A stretch of 51,795 nt of DNA, taken from Actinomycetes bacterium (lineage in GTDB: Bacteria > Actinomycetota > Acidimicrobiia > Acidimicrobiales > Ilumatobacteraceae). The position numbers and the translations under genes are program-made. The notes beneath the pieces were generated by a model. The model ran no database searches and had not been told where the DNA came from. It saw only the letters and a list, made by a program, of their open reading frames with translations. The stretch covers positions 1 to 51,795 of the forward strand of contig BJGF01000003.1 in the NCBI GenBank assembly GCA_014190295.1, given 5' to 3'. Of the stretch, positions 41,885 through 49,179 are shown piece by piece; the stretch's first letter is position 1, and each line of letters starts with the position of its first letter.

Positions 41885-44007
41885 TCCAGCATTGCGCTTG
41901 GCAACGGCTCACTGTGAATCACAGTTAGTTGTTTCGTAGACCGCGTGAGAGCAACATAAAGTGCGCGCAAACCGTGCATCTGCGCGGCAACAATCTTGGC
42001 TGGTTCAATGACGATCACTCCGTCAAGTTCAAGACCTTTAACCACACTTACTGGCACAACTGTAAGCCCCGCTTCAATGCCAGAAACCCCAGCGCGACCA
42101 TGAGTGATTTGCGCCGCGTCAAGTGCGGCTGAAATATTTTCAGACATCGAATCTGGACAAACAATCGCGACGTTGCCGCTACTTAATTCGGCGGTCATCC
42201 GTTTAGTTTCTGTAATCAGTTCTTCAAATAGCCCACCAGCAGTCGCAGCGATAATTTTTGGTGTCTCTTCGCCTTCACGAACCGAAACTGGCGAAGTTTG
42301 TGACGGCGCAGCGGCTTTCAAGACTCGAGTAGCGAGCTCCATTATTTGATGCGGAATTCGATATCCGACAGTCAGCCCAATTATTCGTGATGGATTTTTT
42401 TTTGGCAAATGTGCCAAGACTTCCTTCCAAGATGCCGGAGCATGTGCCGAAGTCGCTTGTGCAATATCGCCGACTATCGTCATCGCACCATTGAGTGATC
42501 GCCGCGAAATCATTCGCAGTTGCATCGGTGAAAGATCTTGTACTTCGTCAATCACAATGTGACCATAGGTACGAACCTCATCAGCATCGTTGATCCGACC
42601 ACTTCTTCGGGGTTTTGGCCCGAGCAACGAAAGCGCTTCATCAAGTACGGCGACGTCAGCATCACTAAATTTTGCCTCGGCTAAAGATTCTGCGCGTTGA
42701 CGATGCAGCGACTCGTATTCTGTCGGCGTGCAAACCTTTTGAGCCGCGAGTCGCAACAGAGCCTTTGAAGAATAAAGATCATGCAACAATTCTGCGGCGC
42801 TGAGCACTGGCCACATGTAGTTGATTACTGCGCGAAACTCGGGCAGCTCGAGCAATGCAGCCCGCATTGTTTCGAGATCGGCATCAGGATTTCGACTTGA
42901 CGCGATCAATGCAGCAACAAGTTCTGTTTCGACCCAATGATACGCCGCATTGTGTCGACGAAAACGACGACGTCCTTCGCTAACAAGTGTCTTTGACTGA
43001 TTAACGGTTAGTCGCAAATACCCGGCGCCGAATGCAATTTCTACGTCTTTGCGAATTGGTCGTTGTCGATCATGAATCGCATTTGCAATAATTCGCGACA
43101 TTCTTAGGTCGCCCTTGATTCGCGAAACTGGCTCGCTGTCTTTTGCTGTGTAGTTGTGTCCGCGTACAAGATCGGCCATCACGACTTGTTCAACACCGGC
43201 TTCACCAAGTGAAGGCAAGACACGCTCGATGTAACGCAAGAAAACGCGATTCGGTCCGACAACAAGTACACCTTGATCTTCTAATGGAAATCTAAATGTG
43301 TAAAGCAAATATGCGGCGCGATGTAGCGCCACGACCGTCTTGCCAGTTCCTGGTCCGCCTTCGACAACTAACACACCTTGTTGTGGAGACCGAATAATTT
43401 CGTCTTGCTCAGCTTGAATCGTCGCCACGATGTCACCTAGTTGGCCAGTGCGACCGCGCGACAAGACACTCAACAACGTGCTGTATCCGCGAAGAGTCGG
43501 AGTGCTTGACGCAGGCTCGCCGTCAAGACCTTCGTCGTGACCCACACCAAGATGGCCTGCACCAAAAAGTTCGTCTTCAATACCGAGCAATTCTCGACCT
43601 TGAACTTCAAAATGGCGACGACGAGCAAGACCCATCGGTTCACGACCAGTAGCACGATAAAACGGTTCAGCAACTGGCGCTCGCCAATCAACAACGACTG
43701 GCTCTCGAGCCGGGTCGGCAACGGCGATTCGTCCGATATGAAAACTCTCGAACGCATCAGGCGACTCGGTCAGACGATCGATTCGACCGAAGACTAGTGC
43801 TGAATCGCCAAGATCAAGTTGTGTAAGTCTGCCGACGAGAACTTCATCGAATGCATTGCGCTCAAAACGCGCTTGAAAAGTTCCACCCATTGACGCTTCG
43901 TTCATTTCGCGAATCTTCCAAGCATCGGTCTTGGTTATTTCAAGACACTCATAGGCATGGTCGATGAACTTCTGTTCGTCGTCAAACTCGGGGTGTTGTT
44001 TGGTCAT
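41872..44007 (-). CDS. HelD/HelR-type UvrD-like ATPase acting on RNA polymerase
   Basis: A 711-residue superfamily-1 ATPase. The N-terminal helical arm region (about 1-180) has REPVVVDWRAPVAEPFYRATGREPMGLARRR, which is specific for HelD-like proteins. Walker A is VVEGGPGTGKTVVALHRAAYLL at about residue 215, and the DEVQDLSPMQLRM motif II is near residue 490. KGLELDGVIVIEP and LYVALTRSTKQLTVIH are motifs V and VI. HelD proteins remove RNA polymerase from stalled complexes; actinobacterial HelR also displaces rifampicin. The N-terminal length is that of the actinobacterial class. Confidence 0.9.
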   Translation of the reverse strand: MTKQHPEFDDEQKFIDHAYECLEITKTDAWKIREMNEASMGGTFQARFERNAFDEVLVGRLTQLDLGDSALVFGRIDRLTESPDAFESFHIGRIAVADPAREPVVVDWRAPVAEPFYRATGREPMGLARRRHFEVQGRELLGIEDELFGAGHLGVGHDEGLDGEPASSTPTLRGYSTLLSVLSRGRTGQLGDIVATIQAEQDEIIRSPQQGVLVVEGGPGTGKTVVALHRAAYLLYTFRFPLEDQGVLVVGPNRVFLRYIERVLPSLGEAGVEQVVMADLVRGHNYTAKDSEPVSRIKGDLRMSRIIANAIHDRQRPIRKDVEIAFGAGYLRLTVNQSKTLVSEGRRRFRRHNAAYHWVETELVAALIASSRNPDADLETMRAALLELPEFRAVINYMWPVLSAAELLHDLYSSKALLRLAAQKVCTPTEYESLHRQRAESLAEAKFSDADVAVLDEALSLLGPKPRRSGRINDADEVRTYGHIVIDEVQDLSPMQLRMISRRSLNGAMTIVGDIAQATSAHAPASWKEVLAHLPKKNPSRIIGLTVGYRIPHQIMELATRVLKAAAPSQTSPVSVREGEETPKIIAATAGGLFEELITETKRMTAELSSGNVAIVCPDSMSENISAALDAAQITHGRAGVSGIEAGLTVVPVSVVKGLELDGVIVIEPAKIVAAQMHGLRALYVALTRSTKQLTVIHSEPLPSAMLDKTN

Positions 44008-44168
44008 GGTTTTGGCCGCAGGTCTCAGAAATTAGGGTTTGTCAATTCTACCGACCTGCTGCTGGTTTATTGTCAGTGATTTTTATGACATTGCTGTAAT
44101 TAGGTGCAGGGTTTCACCTTGCCGCACACATCACGGGCACACTGCCTTGTTGGCACTCTCGGGGGCTC

Positions 44169-44795
44169 ATGCTTGATCTTGATCATAAAATCTCACAAAG
44201 TTTCAAGAACTTATTGCTTATAAGCGGATTAGTGCTGCTGGTTGGTTGTTCTTCACCGCCAAAATTGAGCCTCGTTGTTGCTACTACTGCTACTCCTTAT
44301 TTGAGTGTCACGACGGCACTTGCATCGACTACTTCATCAACAATTGCATTAAATACGACCCAGGTAGAAGTCGACCGCGATCAACTAGTCAAGCCACAAT
44401 TTGAAGAGTTATTGCAATGGCAAGACAAGTGCTACCAAAAGCCAAGCATTTGCCGAGTTGAAGAATTCACGATTGTCGGCACAAAATATCATCAGGCATT
44501 AGCAGAGCAAATAAGTCTCTTCGCCAAGAACAATATTAATAGTCGCCTAGGCAATGGCAAGCGTGAAGTGAAAATCGAATTAATTTCGCTTGATGATGCA
44601 TCTTTGGTTGCCCATGTTGATGCCTGTATTTACGACACCGTCATCATGTATATGGATGGTTTTATTTTTAACGACTATGTAACATCCGCTCACACCCAAT
44701 GGACGTTGCAATGGGACAACGAACGGTGGCGATGGATCGACTATCAAATTCTTCGCCGTGAGTACAACACAAATATTTGTCAGCACCTGCCATGA
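44169..44795 (+). CDS. Predicted lipoprotein of unknown function
   Basis: A 208-residue protein. The signal ends in LLLISGLVLLVGC, a lipobox LVGC. A Ser/Thr/Ala-rich linker of about 40 residues follows, then a compact domain (FEELLQWQDKCYQKPSICRVEEF, VDACIYDTVIMYMDGFIFNDY, WTLQWDNERWRWIDYQILRREY). The end looks like the NTF2/Tim44-like accessory folds seen in many actinobacterial lipoproteins, but this is only an impression. GGGGG lies just before the ATG. It overlaps the next gene by 4 bases. Confidence 0.75.
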   Translation: MLDLDHKISQSFKNLLLISGLVLLVGCSSPPKLSLVVATTATPYLSVTTALASTTSSTIALNTTQVEVDRDQLVKPQFEELLQWQDKCYQKPSICRVEEFTIVGTKYHQALAEQISLFAKNNINSRLGNGKREVKIELISLDDASLVAHVDACIYDTVIMYMDGFIFNDYVTSAHTQWTLQWDNERWRWIDYQILRREYNTNICQHLP

Positions 44796-45628
44796 AATTT
44801 CGAACCATTTTCTTTGCGATAACGGCAATATTTTTCAGTTTCAACTCAACTGCCGATGCTGATCAAAACGGGCCAGTCGTCGTAATTGACGAATTTGGTT
44901 CGGTCGTCGACAGAACAATTATCGCCGGAATATTTGTTCAGCAAAATGACACAAACAGCGGAGCAGACACTTGCGAATGGTCGGCCTCTGTGCCGCGTGA
45001 TTCTGGCCAAGGTCAAGGTGCGGGAACCGAAGTCACAAAAGAAATCGGATCAGTAAGTTTTCGACTTTATGATCGCGCGTGCGCTGGTGAAATTACGACT
45101 TACTACTGGATTCCAGAAGTCTCGTCCGAACAAGTCGCTCGTTCTGCGGCGAGCGTTGTTTACGATTCGATTCCTGCTCCGTTCGGTGACTTTGCTCCAC
45201 CTGCTCGTCAAGGATTAATAAATGTTGGTACATGGTTTTGGGTTCAACCAGCAGTTTGGCAACCAAAATCTGTTACAGCATGGATTCCAACTCCCGAAGG
45301 GCCGATAACTGTTACGACAACTGCGACGCCAATAAAACTTATATTTAATCCAGGTGATGGATTTCGCGGATCTGGAAACAAAACATGTATCGGTCCTGGT
45401 GTCCGATGGACCGAATTAATCGGCGACCACTTGCCGTCGCCATGCATGTATACGTATCGGCACTCATCTGCAGTAAATTCGAGCGGTTTGTTTTCGGCAA
45501 GTGTCTCGATAGTTTGGCGAGTCACTTGGCGCTCAAGCACCGGAGCAACAGGAACGTTGCCAAATGTGACGACATCATCATCACATCAAATGAATATCCG
45601 CGAGTTTCAGGCCCTCGTCACTTCGTAA
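44792..45628 (+). CDS. Predicted secreted protein of unknown function
   Basis: A 278-residue protein from the ATG that overlaps the preceding stop (ATGA). MKFRTIFFAITAIFFSFNSTADA is a Sec signal peptide with an ADA cleavage site. The mature part is rich in beta-prone and aromatic residues (YYWIPEVSSEQVARSAAS, GTWFWVQPAVWQPKSVTAWIP, IVWRVTWRSSTGATGTLP) and has cysteine pairs (DTCEW, RACAGE, NKTCIGPG, SPCMYTY). No family was recognised. Actinobacterial secreted proteins of similar layout occur next to SAF or DUF-type exporters, but none is here. Confidence 0.75.
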   Translation: MKFRTIFFAITAIFFSFNSTADADQNGPVVVIDEFGSVVDRTIIAGIFVQQNDTNSGADTCEWSASVPRDSGQGQGAGTEVTKEIGSVSFRLYDRACAGEITTYYWIPEVSSEQVARSAASVVYDSIPAPFGDFAPPARQGLINVGTWFWVQPAVWQPKSVTAWIPTPEGPITVTTTATPIKLIFNPGDGFRGSGNKTCIGPGVRWTELIGDHLPSPCMYTYRHSSAVNSSGLFSASVSIVWRVTWRSSTGATGTLPNVTTSSSHQMNIREFQALVTS

Positions 45629-45820
45629 ACCCATACCGTTAAAGGGCAAGAGCGGTGGGGCCTCGAATAATTATGGCGAATTTTGGCTCGTACAAAGTTC
45701 CGATATCCGTATATCCGTATAACCAGAATATTAGGAATACTCGTTTTGAGTTGCTACCCTTATTGAAGCGCTTTCGATCATGGAAGTGCAATTCAAATAA
45801 CAAGAAAGAAGTACATAGCT
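45629..45820. other. 192-base intergenic leader region upstream of the cold-shock gene
   Basis: This AT-richer stretch contains a tandem ATATCCGT-type repeat near 45702-45720. Long 5' leaders are usual for csp genes and often fold with temperature. No convincing promoter hexamer pair, riboswitch or small gene was found. A weak purine stretch (AAGAAAGAAG) lies about 13 bases before the csp ATG. Confidence 0.35.
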
Positions 45821-46024
45821 ATGCCAACCGGTACCGTGAAATTTTTCAATGACGAAAAGGGTTACGGATTTATCTCGCGCTCTGATGGAGAACCAGATAT
45901 TTTCGTGCATTTCTCAAACATTGAAGGCACCGGGCGTCGCACCCTTGTTGCAGGCCAAGAAGTCGAGTTTGAACTCGGCCAAGGTCGCAAGGGCACCGAA
46001 GCCAACAACGTCCGCGCTATCTGA
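45821..46024 (+). CDS. Cold-shock protein, CspA family
   Basis: A 67-residue single cold-shock domain. MPTGTVKFFNDEKGYGFISR has RNP1 (KGYGFI), and DIFVHFSNIEG has RNP2. It binds single-stranded nucleic acid and melts mRNA structure. Length and motifs are standard. Confidence 0.97.
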   Translation: MPTGTVKFFNDEKGYGFISRSDGEPDIFVHFSNIEGTGRRTLVAGQEVEFELGQGRKGTEANNVRAI

Positions 46025-46051
46025 GCACCGCGCTTTAGCGCTCTTCGTAAT

Positions 46052-46068
46052 CGCCGAATTTTTCGGCG
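46052..46068 (+). terminator. Hairpin downstream of csp
   Basis: CGCCGAA and TTCGGCG pair perfectly around TTT, 28 bases after the csp stop. A smaller GCGCT/AGCGC hairpin precedes it at 46030-46041. No long T-tract follows, so termination may be partial. Confidence 0.5.
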
Positions 46069-46134
46069 TGCGCGTTTCGTCTCAATAGTTAGGTTCACCG
46101 CCAATTAATGGTGCGTGTATTCGTTCGTCCCCGC

Positions 46135-46140
46135 TAGAGT
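46135..46140 (+). promoter_or_regulatory. -10 box for leaderless transcript of the unknown gene at 46148
   Basis: TAGAGT ends 7 bases before the GTG at 46148. Confidence 0.45.
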
Positions 46141-46147
46141 TCGGGGC

Positions 46148-46747
46148 GTGTCAACATCAAAAGAACAGATCCTTATCGACCGTCGCTACGCGGCAGTCTT
46201 GTCAACAATTTCAGACGACTCACTCGCCGCACTGGCTGGTGAACTTCCAGATAAGTTGCGGGATCCATTTGCTAAAGTCGCTGGCCTACCGGCCGGCGCA
46301 CTTAGTACTAAGGCTGGCCTCGGCGCCAAAATTCGTGCAGGCTTCATCTCGCGCAAGTCATATATCGATGTCGGTGTATTGCTCAGCGAACCTTGCACCG
46401 AGCACTGCATCGAAGCACTCGGCAGTGCCGCTGATGATCCAAACATCGAACATTTGCGCTCGACTTTGCCTGAGGCGATTGAAAAGTTCGGACTAGATGC
46501 AACTCGTTTGATGGCGATTCAATATTCGGCAAGTTTGAACGGTTTCAAACAATTGATTATGCAAGATGAGCGATTCATGATTCCTAAAATTGGGTCACCA
46601 CTTGCCGCACAAACATTGCTTGCAGCAAAACCAGACAATGCCGAAAATCAAGAAAAGCGTCGCGTTCGCCGAGAACGACAAGAAAAAGAACGTGAGACAA
46701 AACGTGTCGCCGATCTTCAGCGACGAATAGCCCGTAACCGCGTTTAG
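46148..46747 (+). CDS. Unknown cytosolic protein with basic coiled-coil tail
   Basis: A 199-residue protein from the GTG at 46148 (the frame is open to 46115). There is no signal or membrane segment. Residues 1-150 are mixed helical, with SEPCTEHCIEALGSAADDPN carrying a Cys-x3-Cys. The last 35 residues (EKRRVRRERQEKERETKRVADLQRRIARNRV region) are highly charged and probably a coiled coil that could bind nucleic acid. No family was recognised. It lies 6 bases upstream of the fumarylacetoacetase-like gene, so they may be co-transcribed. Confidence 0.7.
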   Translation: MSTSKEQILIDRRYAAVLSTISDDSLAALAGELPDKLRDPFAKVAGLPAGALSTKAGLGAKIRAGFISRKSYIDVGVLLSEPCTEHCIEALGSAADDPNIEHLRSTLPEAIEKFGLDATRLMAIQYSASLNGFKQLIMQDERFMIPKIGSPLAAQTLLAAKPDNAENQEKRRVRRERQEKERETKRVADLQRRIARNRV

Positions 46748-46753
46748 ATCACG

Positions 46754-47611
46754 ATGGTTTCGATCCGCTTTGGTTCTATTGGCGGTCGTGCGGTTTTTAT
46801 AACTAATTCTCTGACAAAATTTCTAGATGTTGAACGCGCCAGCGGCGGAAGTTTGCCGAGCGATCCGATGCAGTGTTTATCTCGATGGGTTGAAGTTTGC
46901 AAAGTTGCCAGCAAGTTAACCGAGCATGACGAAAGCTCTGGTGTCGCTCTAGACATGAGCAAACTTGACTGCCCAGTGCCACAACCGCGTCAGATATTTG
47001 CGATCGGTATCAATTACAAAGCGCATGCTGCCGAAATGAAAAACGCATTGCCAAAAGAACCTCTTGTATTTACCAAGTTTCCTAGTTCTTTGAATCGGCC
47101 ACATGGACAGATCAAACTCGTCGGCGAAAAATGTGATTACGAGGCAGAACTTGTGGCAGTAATGGCTAAAGGTGGCCGAGACATCGCAATTGCCGATGCC
47201 TGGGGCCACGTTGCTGGCTTGTGTGTTGGCCAAGATGTTTCAGATCGTGCGCTGCAATATGCAAACACTCCTCCACAATTCAGTTTGGGCAAGAGTCGAG
47301 CGGGTTTCACGCCAATTGGTCCATGGATAACCGATGCGGCATCACTTGCATCGCGCGGCAATCTTGAAATGACCTGTCGTGTCTCGGGCGAAATAATGCA
47401 GCACACACAAACTGACGACATGATTTTCGAAATTCCTGACATCATTTCTTATCTGTCGAGTATCTGCGAACTATTTGCCGGAGATGTTATTTATACAGGA
47501 ACTCCCTCGGGTGTCGGCGCAGGCCGAACACCCCCGAGGTTTTTGCGTGCCGATGACGTGATCGAAACAACGATCCAAGACCTCGGCACGCTCGTTAACA
47601 CTTGTATTTAA
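46754..47611 (+). CDS. Fumarylacetoacetate hydrolase family protein
   Basis: A 285-residue enzyme. IFAIGINYKAHAAEM opens the FAH fold. DYEAELVAVMAKGG gives two of the three carboxylate metal ligands, and GLCVGQDVSDRALQ the aspartate. FTPIGPWITDA and VIYTGTPSGVGAGRTPPRFL are the closing motifs. Members hydrolyse or isomerise acylpyruvates or 2-hydroxy-hepta-2,4-diene-1,7-dioate, or decarboxylate oxaloacetate. The substrate cannot be set. It converges with amtB with 3 bases between stops. Confidence 0.93.
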   Translation: MVSIRFGSIGGRAVFITNSLTKFLDVERASGGSLPSDPMQCLSRWVEVCKVASKLTEHDESSGVALDMSKLDCPVPQPRQIFAIGINYKAHAAEMKNALPKEPLVFTKFPSSLNRPHGQIKLVGEKCDYEAELVAVMAKGGRDIAIADAWGHVAGLCVGQDVSDRALQYANTPPQFSLGKSRAGFTPIGPWITDAASLASRGNLEMTCRVSGEIMQHTQTDDMIFEIPDIISYLSSICELFAGDVIYTGTPSGVGAGRTPPRFLRADDVIETTIQDLGTLVNTCI

Positions 47612-47614
47612 TTT

Positions 47615-48970
47615 CTATTTAATTAATTCAAATTCGGGATAGGCAGTGACGCCCATCTCAACATCTAGACCAGCAATTTCGTCTGCTGCCGAAGAACGAA
47701 TGCCACCGTTGGTCATACTGTTCTGAATTTTGAAGAATCCAAAAGCCAGAGCAAAGTTGACGACGAAAATTGTTAACCCACCTAGTGCCTGCGCGCCGAG
47801 TTGACCCCAATCACCTTTGATAATTCCGGCGATGCCAGTCGAATCAGAACCGTTCCAGCCTGCGCCATATGATCCGTTAGAAAAAATTCCAACAGCCAAA
47901 ACGCCGAAGAGACCGCAAACACCGTGCACGCTGATCGCGCCAACCGGATCATCAATTCGCAGTTTTCTCTCGACAAAAAATGACGACTCGATTACGAGTA
48001 CTGCAGCGATGATGCCGATAACTGCTGCTGCCCATGGCGCGACAAACGCACACGGTGCAGTAATTGCCACGAGCCCAGCCAGCATTCCGTTGATCATCAT
48101 TGATGGGTCTGGTTTGCCGGTGCGACGCGTGATCCAAAACATTGACGCAACAGCACCAAAAGCACCAGCAATCGCCGTGTTGGCAGCGACGGTTGCGAAC
48201 TGCACATCTGTTGCCGAAAGTGTTGATGCGGCATTAAACCCGAACCAACCGAACAACAAAATAAAAGTACCGAGCATCGCCATCGGAATATCGTGACCGG
48301 AGATCGTGATTGATTTTCCTTCTTTGGTGTACTTGCCGATTCGTGGCCCGAGAACTATCGCGCCCGCGAGTGCCGCAACGCCACCGACCATGTGCACAAC
48401 TCCAGAACCAGCGAAGTCAACATAGCCAGCACCCAGCGACATCGTCGCCCAAGTTTTGGCAAGCCATCCGCCGCCCCATGTCCATGCGGCGATTACTGGA
48501 TAATAAATTCCACCACAAAATAATCCCCAGACAACAAAACTTCCCCACTTCCAACGCTCGGCCATCGAACCAGTTGGAATAGTCGCCGTTGTGTCCATGA
48601 ATGCAGCCATGTACAAAAAGAATCCAAGCAAAGCAGGTGTGATGTTGCCACCAGAAAGTGCCCAACCACCACCCCATGCGAAAACCCAATTGCCCGAACC
48701 GATTAATGCTTCGCCGACCGGTGCATCTAGGCCAAACGCCGAATAGCTGAATCCGCCGAATGCGAGTGGAAAACCAACAAGAAAAAATCCGACGAAACCC
48801 AAGCCGAAAATTGCAAAGTTTGTGCTTACAACATGAGCGGCATGCTTCGCGCGACATAGGCCAGTTTCAACTAATGCGAAACCTGCCTGCATAAAAACGA
48901 CTAAGGCGGCTCCGATCACTACCCACAGCAGCGAAATTTGTGCCCCTAGAACTGTTACATCCGAATTCAC
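47615..48970 (-). CDS. amtB: Ammonium transporter AmtB
   Basis: A 451-residue membrane protein with 11 hydrophobic segments. FMQAGFALVETGLCRAKHAAHV is the family's first signature, and DFAGSGVVHMVGGVAALAGA contains the first twin histidine. GWFGFNAAS and ISVHGVCGLFGVLAVGIF (second histidine region) follow. The cytosolic tail GIRSSAADEIAGLDVEMGVTAYPEF is the GlnK-contacting form. No glnK/glnB follows. Starts at a GTG with GAGGAAG upstream; the promoter region carries two inverted repeats. Confidence 0.96.
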   Translation of the reverse strand: MNSDVTVLGAQISLLWVVIGAALVVFMQAGFALVETGLCRAKHAAHVVSTNFAIFGLGFVGFFLVGFPLAFGGFSYSAFGLDAPVGEALIGSGNWVFAWGGGWALSGGNITPALLGFFLYMAAFMDTTATIPTGSMAERWKWGSFVVWGLFCGGIYYPVIAAWTWGGGWLAKTWATMSLGAGYVDFAGSGVVHMVGGVAALAGAIVLGPRIGKYTKEGKSITISGHDIPMAMLGTFILLFGWFGFNAASTLSATDVQFATVAANTAIAGAFGAVASMFWITRRTGKPDPSMMINGMLAGLVAITAPCAFVAPWAAAVIGIIAAVLVIESSFFVERKLRIDDPVGAISVHGVCGLFGVLAVGIFSNGSYGAGWNGSDSTGIAGIIKGDWGQLGAQALGGLTIFVVNFALAFGFFKIQNSMTNGGIRSSAADEIAGLDVEMGVTAYPEFELIK

Positions 48971-48992
48971 TCTTCCTCGTTTCTATTGTTTG

Positions 48993-49007
48993 GATCTGTC
49001 TCAGATC
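48993..49007. promoter_or_regulatory. Inverted repeat upstream of amtB, proximal
   Basis: GATCTG and CAGATC flank TCT; the 6-base arms are perfect. It lies 23-37 bases before the amtB GTG, in the leader or over the -10 region. A regulator site is likely but not identified. Confidence 0.4.
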
Positions 49008-49024
49008 TGATTTTTATTGATGTG

Positions 49025-49048
49025 CTAGTTAACAAGCTCGTTAACTAG
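49025..49048. promoter_or_regulatory. Inverted repeat upstream of amtB, distal
   Basis: CTAGTTAAC and GTTAACTAG are perfect 9-base arms around AAGCTC. It sits 55-78 bases before amtB and about 130 bases before the divergent aminotransferase gene. Arm length and position suit a dimeric regulator. It does not cleanly match the GlnR consensus. Confidence 0.45.
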
Positions 49049-49167
49049 TGCACGACGCTGTGACTGGGAGATAACCTAGAACATCAATGTTTCGTAACTG
49101 TCTAAGAAATGTTTCGGGAGTATGGCTTTTCTCGAATCTGATTAACTTTTTGTATAACCCCACGAAT

Positions 49168-49173
49168 TAGGCT
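49168..49173 (+). promoter_or_regulatory. -10 box for leaderless aminotransferase transcript
   Basis: TAGGCT ends 6 bases before the ATG at 49180. It favours that ATG over the in-frame GTG at 49174. Confidence 0.45.
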
Positions 49174-49179
49174 GTGGAT

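Noticed and set aside
44008-44168. Rifamycin-associated element upstream of helD
   Set aside because: Only a fragment (CTTGCCGCA) resembles it; no long inverted repeat with G/C-rich arms is present.
45629-45820. Riboswitch or small RNA before the cold-shock gene
   Set aside because: No recognised consensus; only a short tandem repeat and AT-rich sequence. A thermosensitive leader is possible but not shown.
49025-49048. GlnR box upstream of amtB
   Set aside because: The half-sites GTTAAC-N6-GTTAAC do not give the alternating gTnAc and GaAAc pattern in correct phase. Kept only as an unassigned inverted repeat.
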